Shown one piece after another: positions 1-8,990 of a stretch of DNA of 64,000 nt (position 1 is its first letter; each line of letters begins with the position of its first letter). The position numbers and the translations under genes were made by a program. Origin of the DNA: Macropodus opercularis (taxonomy: Eukaryota > Chordata > Actinopteri > Anabantiformes > Osphronemidae); contig CM061093.1 of the NCBI GenBank assembly GCA_030770545.1, positions 2,778,501-2,842,500 on the forward strand, written 5' to 3'. Under the pieces are notes generated by a model, which was given only the letters and a program-made list of their open reading frames with translations, searched no databases and had not been told where the DNA came from.

Positions 1-484
1 CGTGCTTTTCACCGGAACGAGGACCGCTGCATGCTGAGAGATGGGTGCACGATGTTGACTGGCTGCAGTTACAGGTGTCTGACAATCACTGCCTGCCATA
101 GCTGCCCATCTGTCTCTCAGCATCTCTCTCACAAACCAGGTTGGCGTCTGTGATGACTGCTGCAGCCTCTCCCAGCTCTCCATAGGTCCGTCGTAACACT
201 GTGTTATTGGTCATTTTGACTGGGTCTTTTGTGGTTGGAGGCTTTTTCCGCGCTATGGGGGTGAATTGTACAGCAACATATGAGTTTTCTGCATACAGCT
301 CCTGTTCATCCTCACTGCTGTGATCTCCATGCTGTCGCCTGCTCTGTTTGCCATTGCTCAACTCTTTTCCTTTTCTCCCCCTCGCCTGAGCGTTTGAGCT
401 GGAGGCTGTCGTGGGGTTTCCCCTCAGCACACTTCTTTTTTCAGACTTTCTGCTTGCTTGAGCCTCTCCGTTCTGCAGTTGGAA
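1..484. repeat. Direct repeat, left copy (period 2683 bp)
   Basis: Bases 1-484 recur at 2684-3167 with no difference noticed on reading. The left copy continues into further minus-strand coding-like sequence at 485, while the right copy switches abruptly to retroviral gag at 3168. The window therefore opens inside a tandem array with a unit of about 2683 bp, and the last unit is cut by or joined to ERV-A. How many units lie to the left cannot be seen. Confidence 0.9.
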
Positions 485-1348
485 CCGAAGACTGCATCCA
501 TTACCTTGACAGGATTTGGACTCACTCCATCCAATCCATAGCAAGCATCTTTCTCCCCCGTCCGCCACGCGATTTGGCCTTTCCATGCTTGGGCCTTTCC
601 AGACGATGGGGAGGTCTATGGACCCGCCGCAGCTTCCGCACGCTCCATCTGGGGCTTGTCTCCACAATATTGATTCAGCTTCCCATTCGCTAATGTAGGC
701 TTTTTTAGCGAAGTACAGTTTCTTCACGGCTCTGCCGACCCAGAGCCTCTGGTGCCCTCTCCTCGTGATAACCACACCTTGGACACTGGCTATTTTTATC
801 CAGCGTGGTAGATCCTGTGCTCGAGAAGCCATCGACCTTTCGGCTCCTAGTTTTCCTCTCTTGATTGGTGCTGGTTTCAGCTGCTCCACTCCTTTAACAG
901 CGGCTTCTCTTAATCTCACCGTGTTGAGATCAAGAATCTCCACCACTGCCTTTCTGATGTCACGCTCAGTGCGGGTGCTTTAGTGCATTCTTTTCAAAGC
1001 TACTCCTCCAGGTAGCCCTTCAGTAACTTTGGCTAGGAAGGAGATGGCTCTTCTCTGGAGAACGGCGTGTCTCTCACTCGCCCACGGCGTGGCCAGGTCT
1101 TCGCCTTCCCTCAGTCGTGCCCTTAGCCTCTGTGCTTTAGCATCTTCGTCATCTCCTGCTCCCGTTGTCACTGTTTCAGAGAATTCATCAGCTGTTGTGT
1201 CTTCAGATACTTGGATCTGCATCACCTTTCCTATCCAGAGATTTTCAGTCTGTTCCGAAGGGCGCTGGTTGTTCACCGTTCTCCAGGTATCACACAGGTA
1301 GCTGTTGGCTGCTTCACCTGGATAGTTTGGCCGAACGGTTAGCATCAA
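86..1348 (-). pseudogene. Unrecognised broken reading frame, 3' part
   Basis: Read on the minus strand from 1348 to 86, this is one frame interrupted by a single TAA at 980-982. The predicted sequence is hydrophilic and charged. Its middle has a cysteine pair cluster (CGSCGG, followed by further Cys residues within about 45 residues) that could bind a metal. The C-terminal third is rich in Lys, Arg and Ser and ends MGSYGRQ. I do not recognise a family. The in-frame stop and the frame changes upstream suggest a decayed gene or retroelement protein. The last 115 codons also occur in the right-hand repeat copy. Uncaptured introns are an alternative explanation for the breaks. Confidence 0.4.
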
Positions 1349-1719
1349 CGACCCTCTAACTCTTTGTAGATTCTGGTTCGCCTGTCTCGGTCGTCCCCGC
1401 CGCTCTGAGGTGAGTCATGGTCGGTGCAGCTCTCACCTCCTCTTTTTGTTTGAATGCAGGGCTCTGTTTGTAGTTGTCTCTCACTCTCATGTCCACGTGC
1501 ATGGCTTGCTGCGTAGCTGTGCTCCAGGGAGACTCTTCCTCTCTCTGCTCGCCGGGCGGGAACGTAATCGTCGTCACTCGACTCTGATTCCTCTTGTGCA
1601 GCATCCCTTACAATCGTGGCTATTCTGGGTTTTACTGTCTTCAGCAGGAAGTCGTGTGCTCTTTCCACGTAAGCTTGTCTGAAGCCATCAGTCAGGTTAT
1701 CAGCTTGAGCCAGCTTCAC
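1345..1719 (-). pseudogene. Unrecognised broken reading frame, middle part
   Basis: This 124-codon open stretch lies between two segments (1751-2416 and 86-1348) that share one frame, while it is itself in another. That is the pattern expected from two opposite frameshifts, or from intron boundaries. The sequence has an acidic Ser/Asp run (SESSDDD) and many Arg, Glu and Gln residues and looks disordered. No domain is recognised. The start shown is the first in-frame Met and is not supported by other signals. Confidence 0.35.
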
Positions 1720-1750
1720 TTAGGGAGGCATGTTCGCTATGTTGCAGTAG

Positions 1751-2416
1751 TCACCGTATGCATACGCTCCGTCTCCCTGTCTGGTCCACTGCTGGCACAT
1801 AAACTGCTCTCCCGTCTTTTGACCTTAAAGGTCCCCATCTCGGGTCTGGAGCCAACCTCTCAGGCACTTGCAGAGGGTCGTGGTATTTCGGTTTTCTTTT
1901 CCCTGCTTTCCTGTATGTGCCGGTTCTCAGTGGCTTTGCTGGTGTTTCTTCCCAGATCCAGCTGTTGTCATCCTCATCCTCATCCTCATCCTCCTCTGGT
2001 GCTGACGCTTCTCCATCTGCCCCAGACTCAGGCTCTCGTTCTGGCACCGAGTGCTGCCCGTTAGCCTGCGCGACAACACTCCACTGTCTACCTAGGTCAG
2101 GTGGCGGAGCTTGACCAGGTCTCGGTTGGTGAGGGCTTTTTCTGGGTGAGTTTGGTGTCTGGCCCGTCGGTGTAGTCGTCGACGTGCTTCTATGCACAGT
2201 CTGTGCCCTCGAGCCCCTTTGCAGGTTTCTCTCCACGCCGCCTCTCGTGTCTGAATCAGCTTCAGCTCTGCCTGCAAACCCAGGGTGGGGCGTGCCAGGC
2301 CGCTCCGCAGGTGAAAACACATCTGGTGGCTCGTTCGGTGCATTTAACGCCTGAAAGGGCGTAGGCAGTACCACCTCCTCTCCTTGGTCTGCGTCATCAG
2401 GACCACCCGGGAACAT
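1751..2416 (-). pseudogene. Unrecognised proline/acid-rich reading frame, 5' part
   Basis: This 221-codon minus-strand frame has a Pro/Thr/Ser/Arg-rich N-terminal half. A run of alternating Glu and Asp residues, encoded by a TCATCC-type microsatellite at 1969-1996, is followed by a Trp-containing basic segment. The composition suggests a disordered region, as found in many structural or gag-like proteins, but no motif proves that. Upstream on the same strand a short frame begins MAHESDVESAL near 2583 and stops after about 29 codons. I cannot name the protein. Confidence 0.4.
1969..1996. repeat. TCATCC microsatellite
   Basis: About four and a half tandem copies of a 6-bp TCATCC/CTCATC unit. 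On the minus strand they encode the acidic Asp/Glu run of the unrecognised frame. Confidence 0.9.
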
Positions 2417-2683
2417 CTGCAGGTTCTATTCTATTATCACTGTCTTCAGTTTGGTCCGTATGCCTTCGCTCTGGTCGTGCTTCTTTACAGCTGCTATGAC
2501 CCCTCGTTCCACCAGGCAATCAAAGGAGCATCAAAGGATGTCACTGAAATGAGGGCTGATTCCACATCACTCTCGTGGGCCATGTTTAGCGCCACACCCA
2601 CGGCTGCAGCCACATTTGCTTGGGAATGTTGCACTGTCTCCTCGAAACCCTGGATGTGCTACATGGATGACGCCTCCGGTCCA

Positions 2684-3167
2684 CGTGCTTTTCACCGGAA
2701 CGAGGACCGCTGCATGCTGAGAGATGGGTGCACGATGTTGACTGGCTGCAGTTACAGGTGTCTGACAATCACTGCCTGCCATAGCTGCCCATCTGTCTCT
2801 CAGCATCTCTCTCACAAACCAGGTTGGCGTCTGTGATGACTGCTGCAGCCTCTCCCAGCTCTCCATAGGTCCGTCGTAACACTGTGTTATTGGTCATTTT
2901 GACTGGGTCTTTTGTGGTTGGAGGCTTTTTCCGCGCTATGGGGGTGAATTGTACAGCAACATATGAGTTTTCTGCATACAGCTCCTGTTCATCCTCACTG
3001 CTGTGATCTCCATGCTGTCGCCTGCTCTGTTTGCCATTGCTCAACTCTTTTCCTTTTCTCCCCCTCGCCTGAGCGTTTGAGCTGGAGGCTGTCGTGGGGT
3101 TTCCCCTCAGCACACTTCTTTTTTCAGACTTTCTGCTTGCTTGAGCCTCTCCGTTCTGCAGTTGGAA
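2684..3167. repeat. Direct repeat, right copy, truncated at ERV-A
   Basis: This is the second copy of bases 1-484. It is preceded by sequence absent from the left edge because the window starts there. It ends at about 3167, where ERV-A gag begins in the opposite orientation. The sharp switch marks an insertion, deletion or recombination breakpoint. Confidence 0.9.
2769..3113 (-). pseudogene. Second copy of the unrecognised C-terminal segment
   Basis: This 114-codon minus-strand frame is identical in translation to the last part of the frame at 86-946 because it lies in the 484-bp direct repeat. Its upstream part has been replaced by ERV-A sequence beyond 3167, so this copy is N-terminally truncated. 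Confidence 0.45.
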
Positions 3168-3857
3168 TCTTTTGACCTTTTGACCCCAGCACAGTTAAGT
3201 GTGTATGTGGGGAAAAAGGCCCATGAAGGGGAACTTTTCATCAGACACTGCAACACACTGTTGACAGTCCTGAGATTACGCTATGCCACGAGAATCCAGC
3301 CTGACAGCATCGTGACTGTGCCCGTAAAAGATGATGAGAGCCCACAAGCCTATGCACACCTCACTCGAAAAGAGTGGATAAGACAAACAGGTGCTAAACC
3401 TGAGGAGGACATTTTTCATGGGCAGGCTCTTCGGAAACTAATAATTGATGGTTTGCCCTTGCCAGCCCAGAACTAGCTAAGTGATGCTGTTGGACTATAT
3501 AACATGCCATTTCTTATACAGGTCGTGGATGCTGTAACTAAGCAGCACGCAGCAGTGCTTCGTCATAAGCAGACCGACACAGAGGCAGTAAGAAAGCTAA
3601 CCCAGCAGCATCTGACAGAGGGAAAAAAGAAAATGCAGGCAGTGGTGGCAGAGGCTGCCTGCTTCCCTACAACTCCCATCACAGTTCCCGCTCCAGTTCC
3701 AGCTCCCATCACAGTTCCAATTACACCGACAACTGTGAATACACCCCAGGAGATATACGTTCACCCAGGACGGTGGCCAAGTGGCCCTCCACGAATGAGA
3801 GGGGGATATTCCGCTGGCAGAGTAGCTGCTGGTAGATTTGGAAAGAAGGACATATAA
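3168..3857 (+). pseudogene. ERV-A gag fragment (capsid region)
   Basis: This plus-strand gag-like frame is open from the breakpoint at about 3168 to 3857 except for one in-frame TAG at 3474-3476. The first part has the look of the C-terminal half of a retroviral capsid (short helices, an ILDGLPLPAQN-like end just before the TAG). The second part has a helical Gln/Lys-rich segment and then a Pro/Val/Thr low-complexity stretch. The expected nucleocapsid zinc knuckle after 3857 is unreadable because of frame damage. The N-terminal matrix region is missing, consistent with truncation at the junction with the upstream repeat. Assignment rests on order (gag, protease, pol) and on similarity of the later parts to ERV-B. 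Confidence 0.6.
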
Positions 3858-4039
3858 GGAGCCAGTGTTTCAGGTGGCTGCGGGACTTTGGATTTGATCC
3901 AAGTGGACAGGCAATGCCAGGGCAGAGGAGACCTACCAATCCGTGGCAGGGTCCTCCGGCCGATTACTAGGGATGCCCTGAGAGTCAACGGAATCTGGGA
4001 GGGTGTTAGTTGCCATTAATATCATCTTCAAACCCTGAT

Positions 4040-4322
4040 GAAGAGCCTATGGTGCCAGTATTTGTAGCTGGTAAACCTCTGAACATGTGTGAGTCGCATG
4101 GATGCTGACTACCTCCCAAGATCTGGACAATTTATGCAGATTGTTGGATTCTCAGGGACAAACCAACTGATTCCCAATCTCAGAACCTGTTCCTTTGCGT
4201 TCCAGGGAAAAACTGTGGAGCTGCCAATGTTGATATCCGATCAGACACCTATAAACCTACTGGGACGAGACGCAATGGCTGGGCCATTTGGTGCACATTC
4301 CTCATGTGACCTTGTTAGTTAA
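4040..4322 (+). pseudogene. ERV-A protease fragment
   Basis: This is the retroviral aspartic protease region of ERV-A. A flap-like VGFSG motif and the C-terminal LLGRDAM motif are readable in the frame 4089-4322. The same two landmarks occur in the intact protease of ERV-B. The expected catalytic D-T/S-G is not readable: at that place the sequence codes SRMDAD, after a frame change. Immediately after GRDAM the sequence jumps to the second His motif of the following domain, so roughly 150 residues present in ERV-B are deleted here. Confidence 0.7.
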
Positions 4323-4694
4323 CCCAGACTTTGAACCCAAACATTTGGGTCCCATGCTTGTTCAGTCCCAGGAAGCTAAATTTGTGCCAACAGAAAACAA
4401 ACACATTTGGTTGAGTGAGGATGAGTCTTTTCTTAAAATAGCCATTTCAGCTGAGGGATGGGCTTCCCCACAGGCTGTACGCCTCCCACGCCAGGCAACA
4501 CTCTGCTGCCAGCATTCTGATCTGGAGAAGGAGATGGTGAGAAGAGTACCAGATAAACTGTGGTCAAAACATGATACTGATGTAGGCTTCATTCAGTCCG
4601 CACAACCGGTGGAAGTTCATCTTAAACCAGGATGTAGGCCTCCCTGGAAACCACAGTATCCCCTGAAACTGGAAGCAGAGGCTGGGATTCAGTG
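4288..4694 (+). pseudogene. ERV-A pol fragment: 2H-like motif and RT N-terminus
   Basis: This frame is shifted by one base relative to the protease fragment. It begins with the segment IPHVTLLV (His codon at 4303-4305), matching the second His motif of the ERV-B domain, then a linker, then the segment leading into reverse transcriptase. The RT entry is readable from about 4550 (a LWSKHDTDVGF block, then a Pro-rich LKPGCRPPWKPQYPLK block). RT homology stops near 4694, before any catalytic motif. The remaining open codons to 4911 show no RT similarity that I can see. This is a dead pol copy, diverged from but clearly related to ERV-B. Confidence 0.75.
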
Positions 4695-4980
4695 GGAAAA
4701 ATCAATTGTTATAACAGCCACAAACAATCAGCAGGTGCAAAACAATGAGTGGAGAACAAAGAAGAAACCGATCCATTATACAAATTTTAAATTTACAATT
4801 ACGTTACAAATACAAAATGCTGTACATAAATGTCCAAAAAAGTACAGTCTAACAGCAGTGGGAATGAAGGATCTGCTGTACCAATTCTTCCTACTGTGGG
4901 AGAAAAATTAACAAATGGGAACCAACATTTGTGTTTGCGAATAACAGAGGGTTTTGATGTTTCACAGGAAGGAGGAAACA

Positions 4981-4997
4981 AAGGGAAAGGAAGGGAG
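4981..4997 (+). other. ERV-A candidate polypurine tract
   Basis: An uninterrupted purine run sits directly before a TG dinucleotide at 4998-4999. This is where plus-strand DNA synthesis would start at a retroviral 3' LTR. Confidence 0.45.
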
Positions 4998-5542
4998 TGT
5001 TATTAGTGCTGATCAATGGCGTTTTGATATTCATGTGGTTGTAGTAGTCAAGGTCCCTGCATATTTGTAGTGGAATATATATTTGGCACATATACGTGTG
5101 GTTCAGGCTAAAGGGTTGAGAATAGAGTAGAACAGGTCCTGTCTAGGCTGTGCAGAATTGCTGGCCTTGGGACTGAAGACAATCTGGCTTTTAGACAAAA
5201 CAGTCTGAGCTGTTGAACAAAGGAATTTGGACAAACAATTGTTGGTATGAAATCTTCACATTCTGACGCTTGTTCAGGGTTTAAACCACCTCCCTAGAAG
5301 GAGACGAGGGAGATGTGAGCTGTGCCAGGTTAGGGAGCTGGGGGACACAGCCAGCGTCTGTGAGCGTCTCCTGCGGGAGAGAGAGGTGACTTTGTTTGCC
5401 TGCCTTTGCATATTTCTCATCTCGCCACTGAAATTAAATTCATGTTTGATTATTTGAACCTAATGCTGCCTCGGCTTGAATTCTTCTGAGTTGGGACATC
5501 TCTGGCCACTACATGGTCGTTGTCGATTCAGCAGTGACTACC
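4998..5542 (+). mobile_element. ERV-A candidate LTR
   Basis: This segment of about 545 bp is close to the 550 bp of the ERV-B LTR. It starts with TG after a purine tract and is followed by a tRNA-Pro-like primer site at 5543. An ATTAAA variant poly(A) signal near 5434 precedes a T/G-rich stretch, as expected for the R/U5 junction. The right end is uncertain: the ACTACA ending near 5513 is an alternative. No second LTR copy is visible in the window, so the identification rests on position and flanking signals. Confidence 0.4.
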
Positions 5543-5560
5543 TGGGGGTTCGTCTGTTGG
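5543..5560 (+). other. ERV-A candidate primer binding site (tRNA-Pro type)
   Basis: TGGGGGTTCGTC at the start of this site differs by one base from the complement of the last 12 bases of tRNA-Pro; the remaining bases match poorly. A primer site downstream of an LTR that itself follows pol would imply a tandem or recombined provirus. Confidence 0.35.
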
Positions 5561-5973
5561 CCAAATGGAATAAACATTTAGATAAGCAAGGCCACGAAAT
5601 TGTCACACCATGTGGGTAAACTCTGTCTCTGTATCTAGGAAGCTCTTGTTCTAACACTCATCAGAAGGCTGCTGAGATGACTGCTGCCTCTCCATGTCGA
5701 CATGCAAATTAAACAGAGACGATTCATCACATTTCCAGGTTTTGATCCCTTCAATTTGTTTGAGAATGAGCAACTTTCAAATTAATGTAGAATTTTTTCC
5801 ACAACACTAAACTGTAGAGTCTCACAGCAGCAGAGAGTCTGATTCACGCGCAAATATATAAAGTTTTTTTTTTGTCACACTAAGTGGGAAAAAAAACAAA
5901 ATTGACTATGTAATGGATTTACATTCCACATTTCAATATATAGTTTGGCTCTTGTGTGTAGATGAAAACCTGG
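5561..5973. other. Spacer without recognised feature
   Basis: A/T-rich sequence between the ERV-A remnant and the membrane-protein gene. I see no open frame, RNA gene or repeat that I can support. Part of it may be ERV-A leader, if the primer site is real. Confidence 0.5.
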
Positions 5974-5995
5974 ACTTCCTCTGTACACAGGAAGT
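5974..5995. promoter_or_regulatory. Near-palindrome with two opposed ETS cores
   Basis: A 22-bp near-palindrome (two non-pairing positions) begins ACTTCC and ends GGAAGT. It places two ETS-family GGAA cores in opposite orientations, with its end about 35 bp upstream of the first possible start codon of the membrane-protein gene. ETS pairs are common in TATA-less and blood-cell promoters. The promoter role is inferred from position only. Confidence 0.35.
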
Positions 5996-6029
5996 GGGAA
6001 GTAAGAAGTGTAGTAGTTGTGAGAAGCAC

Positions 6030-7192
6030 ATGGTGAGTAAGTGTTCTCTAATTTATTAAATGTTCTGATAGACAATTTGCTGAAACCAGTAAGTCTTTTG
6101 TCTTATTGTAGTGTGTAACATCCCTCTGTAACAAACTGTTTTGAACAGGAAAAAAACGTTTTTATTTATCTTGACATGAAAAGATCATAAAAGATGTAAT
6201 TGTGAACTTGTCAACTTATTTTTCCAAACTGTTATCTAGGTTACTTTAAATACAGATTGAAATATGAAATATGATACTAGTTGTGTAGGTAAAAAGTCAT
6301 AGTAGAGACCAATTTGTCATTTGTTTCTATGCTTCTGCTTTAGATACCAAGTTTGGAAGTCACCGACAAATCAAGGTCAGCAATGGAGAACAATAAGAAA
6401 ATAAACAGTAAGAACCTAAAGTTAATAATGAGAACTTCTTATCTGTAAACTTGGTTTGTTTATGTATGTGTTTATATCTATGGTCATCAAACTGTTGCAA
6501 CGAAAATGCTAATCTTGATGCACAGTATGACTAACCTGTTAGTACTATATACTGTTTTTATTTGACAGTATCTTTTATTAACCTAACATTTAACATTTTA
6601 CTATGTCTCTATAAAGCATTGGAAAGACTTAGCAAAATGTTTACAGTATATTGATCGGAAACTTCAATTTTAACAGGTATTTATATTTAACATATTGTTT
6701 TGAATAATATACTATAATTAGATTATTAACTTTTGAATGAATGTGTTTTGTGTTAGCAGGGGACAGTGCTTTCATTGAGATGCGCCTTATCCAAACAAAC
6801 ACAAATCCAGCAGTAAGAATGTTTGTGCAGCAGTACATTTTGAATTGTTTTTTCTATTGATCTATATTCAAAGTAAAAGAAAGAAATGTCTAAATAAAAA
6901 AATGTCTTAAAAAATATTTTGTACGTTTAACAGCCAGCTCCTTACGGCGATGATATGCAAAGGGAGGAAAACTCACCTCCACCCACTGTGGTTGTAACTA
7001 CAGGAATAGTAAGTGACAAGATCACATAAACCATACATTGCTCTTTGACTTTACAAAGATGGCAAACAAATCTTTCGTGTCTTTTAGTGCTGCAATAATG
7101 GAGAAGATTGTCAAGACAAGGTTCCCATCTATATCTTAATGGCAGTGGCCATTGTGGCAGTTAGCTTTCTCATCTATTTGTTATACACCCTG
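6030..7192 (+). CDS. Unrecognised single-span membrane protein, exons 1-5 (3' end not found)
   Basis: Spliced gene model read by eye: exon 1 ends 6032, exon 2 is 6344-6407, exon 3 6760-6812, exon 4 6934-7008, exon 5 7088-7192. Every donor is GTRAG and every acceptor ends AG. The joined frame is open for exactly 100 codons with compatible phases, which is hard to get by chance. Translation can start at the ATG that forms the last three bases of exon 1 (6030-6032) or at the in-frame ATG 6383-6385 in exon 2. The first 76 residues are polar, with a Pro/Val/Thr stretch and a Cys-Cys...Cys cluster just before a 24-residue hydrophobic segment (residues 77-100, VPIYILMAVAIVAVS...) that should span the membrane. 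The extracellular or C-terminal exons must lie further right but were not identified. The layout would suit a type II membrane protein, but the family is not recognised. Confidence 0.65.
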
Positions 7193-7984
7193 GTAAGCAA
7201 GTGTAAATAAGTGTATTTTATGTTCTCTACCTTAAGTATCAAAACCTTAGTGCAATTGAAACATACAATGGTTCATTAAAACTATAACTAATTCTGCATT
7301 GTTCAAAGCAGTTTTTGTTTCCATGATGCTGTATTTTGGAAGATTAAAATAGAAATCCAGGACCTGTTCTAATGTGGTTTAACTTGAAAATGTTGTGTGA
7401 TATGTTATGGTATGTTATCACTAACAGAATTAAAGTTTCCAATATATGAAAATGTTGTGGAAAGTCTTGCACATATGTTTGGCTTAAAGCATGGGTATAG
7501 TGGTGCAGGAAGTTTTTTTTCTTTCTTTTTTTTATACTTTGAGTCTATAAAGAATGTCCACCATGTAGATAAACAAGTAATAGTTTGAAGGTTGAAAGAG
7601 AGCCCGTCTGGCTGACTTTAGGTTAAAAAGAATCCTATAATATCAAAAGTAATCTTTTACAAAGTTGAAGTAGAGTCAGTGATCTAGATGGCGTAGATTG
7701 GATGCTTACAACCCCCTTCTTAGATTTGAACAAGTGTGGTTCAGAGACCTGTACAAGAGACGTGTCTTATGACAGATCTCTGGATCCCATTGGGTGCATA
7801 CATACTGTGCTTTAGTTTGAAGTATCTATGTGAACTTAATGAAACAATACTTGCCTAAAAGTGTCTTCAAGCATTTGGTGGTAATAAAACAAATTGTTGC
7901 ACATTGCAAAATTACATTTATGAAAACAGAGACTTTACTAATATTGTATGTATTATGATTCAAATTCACATACAAGTCACCTAC
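7193..7984. other. Intron or intergenic sequence, no supported feature
   Basis: A/T-rich sequence downstream of exon 5. An acceptor-like AG at 7309-7310 would give a four-codon tail and a stop, and another near 7508 opens a Phe-rich tail. Neither is convincing as the last exon. No repeat family was recognised. Confidence 0.4.
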
Positions 7985-8065
7985 GTAGCAGCAAGAAGAC
8001 ACAGGCAGGATGGTTGGACCAGCAGCAACACTGGACACACACAGCTCTGAGTCAATAGACAATAC
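7985..8065 (-). CDS. Candidate internal exon, minus strand
   Basis: On the minus strand an 81-bp segment is bordered by a CTCATCTCCAG acceptor and a GTAGGTGAC donor. It is open in one frame for 27 codons (VLSIDSELCVSS..., ending CCY). The flanks fit splice consensus, but one short exon without partners is weak evidence, and the family is unknown. It overlaps no other gene model. Confidence 0.25.
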
Positions 8066-8399
8066 CTGGAGATGAGAATAGAGAGAGACAGAAAGAGAGA
8101 AGCACAACTAGGAGAGAACAGAGACAAAGTTAGTCACATGTGGACATGGAGGCGTGTTAGTGGAAAGAAGAAACCCAAAAGAGCTCAGTGAATGAAAGGT
8201 ACAGGCTATAATCTTTTTTTAATCTTTGACACCTTTTTTGAAAGCCACGTTGTAGAGACAACCGTCTCTATGTAAGAAGGAACAAAAAGGTCTAACCTTT
8301 GAAAATACAAACATGTTTAAACTTTTAATTGAACAGCTTTCAATGTGTATTGTCTAAATAAGTTTTAAAGGAAAAAAAGGATGGAAGAATTGTATTAAC

Positions 8400-8990
8400 C
8401 CATAGGCAGACCCAAAATTTGGAATTTCTTGACTCCCTCATATTTCCTCGTAGTCTGTATCTAGAGTGATACAAGTGCCATCTATTTATTAACCAATATG
8501 CAGGCTTCCATTTGTTCCAAAATGCTGATTCTACCTCTCACCAATTTTGTGGAAACAGCCATTTTAATTGCTTCCAAATTGTCATTTATTACATGGCGAA
8601 CATATACGTAATTGGAATTTCTTCACTCCCTTATATCTCCTCATAGCCTGTACCTTAAGTGATGCAACTTTCCCCTGCTGACTCAGCTATGAACAACCAT
8701 CCAATTCTTCAGGAATTCAGACTTCTATCTACCACCATAGCCGAGACATGAGCCCTAGAAATACTTCCAAAATCTTATCTACGACAAAGCCCATAAATGA
8801 GAATTTGGAATTTCTCTACAGGTTTGTATCCCCTCATAGCCTGTACCCAGAGTGATGCAAGTGAGTTCTGTTGATTCTTTATGATCACAGCGTCCATTTG
8901 TTCTTGAATGCAGTTTTCCACCTTCCACCACTTTTGAGGAAATAAGCCCTTGAATTGCTTCCAAATTCTCATTTCTTACACAGCCAATAC
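8400..8990. repeat. Degenerate left edge of the 194-bp satellite
   Basis: About three monomers of the 194-bp satellite are recognisable by shared blocks (CTTGACTCCCT, CCTCATAGCCTGTACC, ATTGCTTCCAAATT) but differ at many positions from each other and from the interior copies. High divergence at an array edge next to uniform interior monomers is the usual result of unequal exchange homogenising the centre. Confidence 0.85.

Noticed and set aside
280..693. Plus-strand frame in the left repeat
   Set aside because: It is antisense to the longer minus-strand frame and is partly duplicated with the repeat. No splice or start evidence supports it.
1..3167. ERV LTR pair from the 484-bp direct repeats
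   Set aside because: The repeats have no TG...CA ends, poly(A) signal or primer site, and they encode part of the broken frame. A tandem duplication explains them better.
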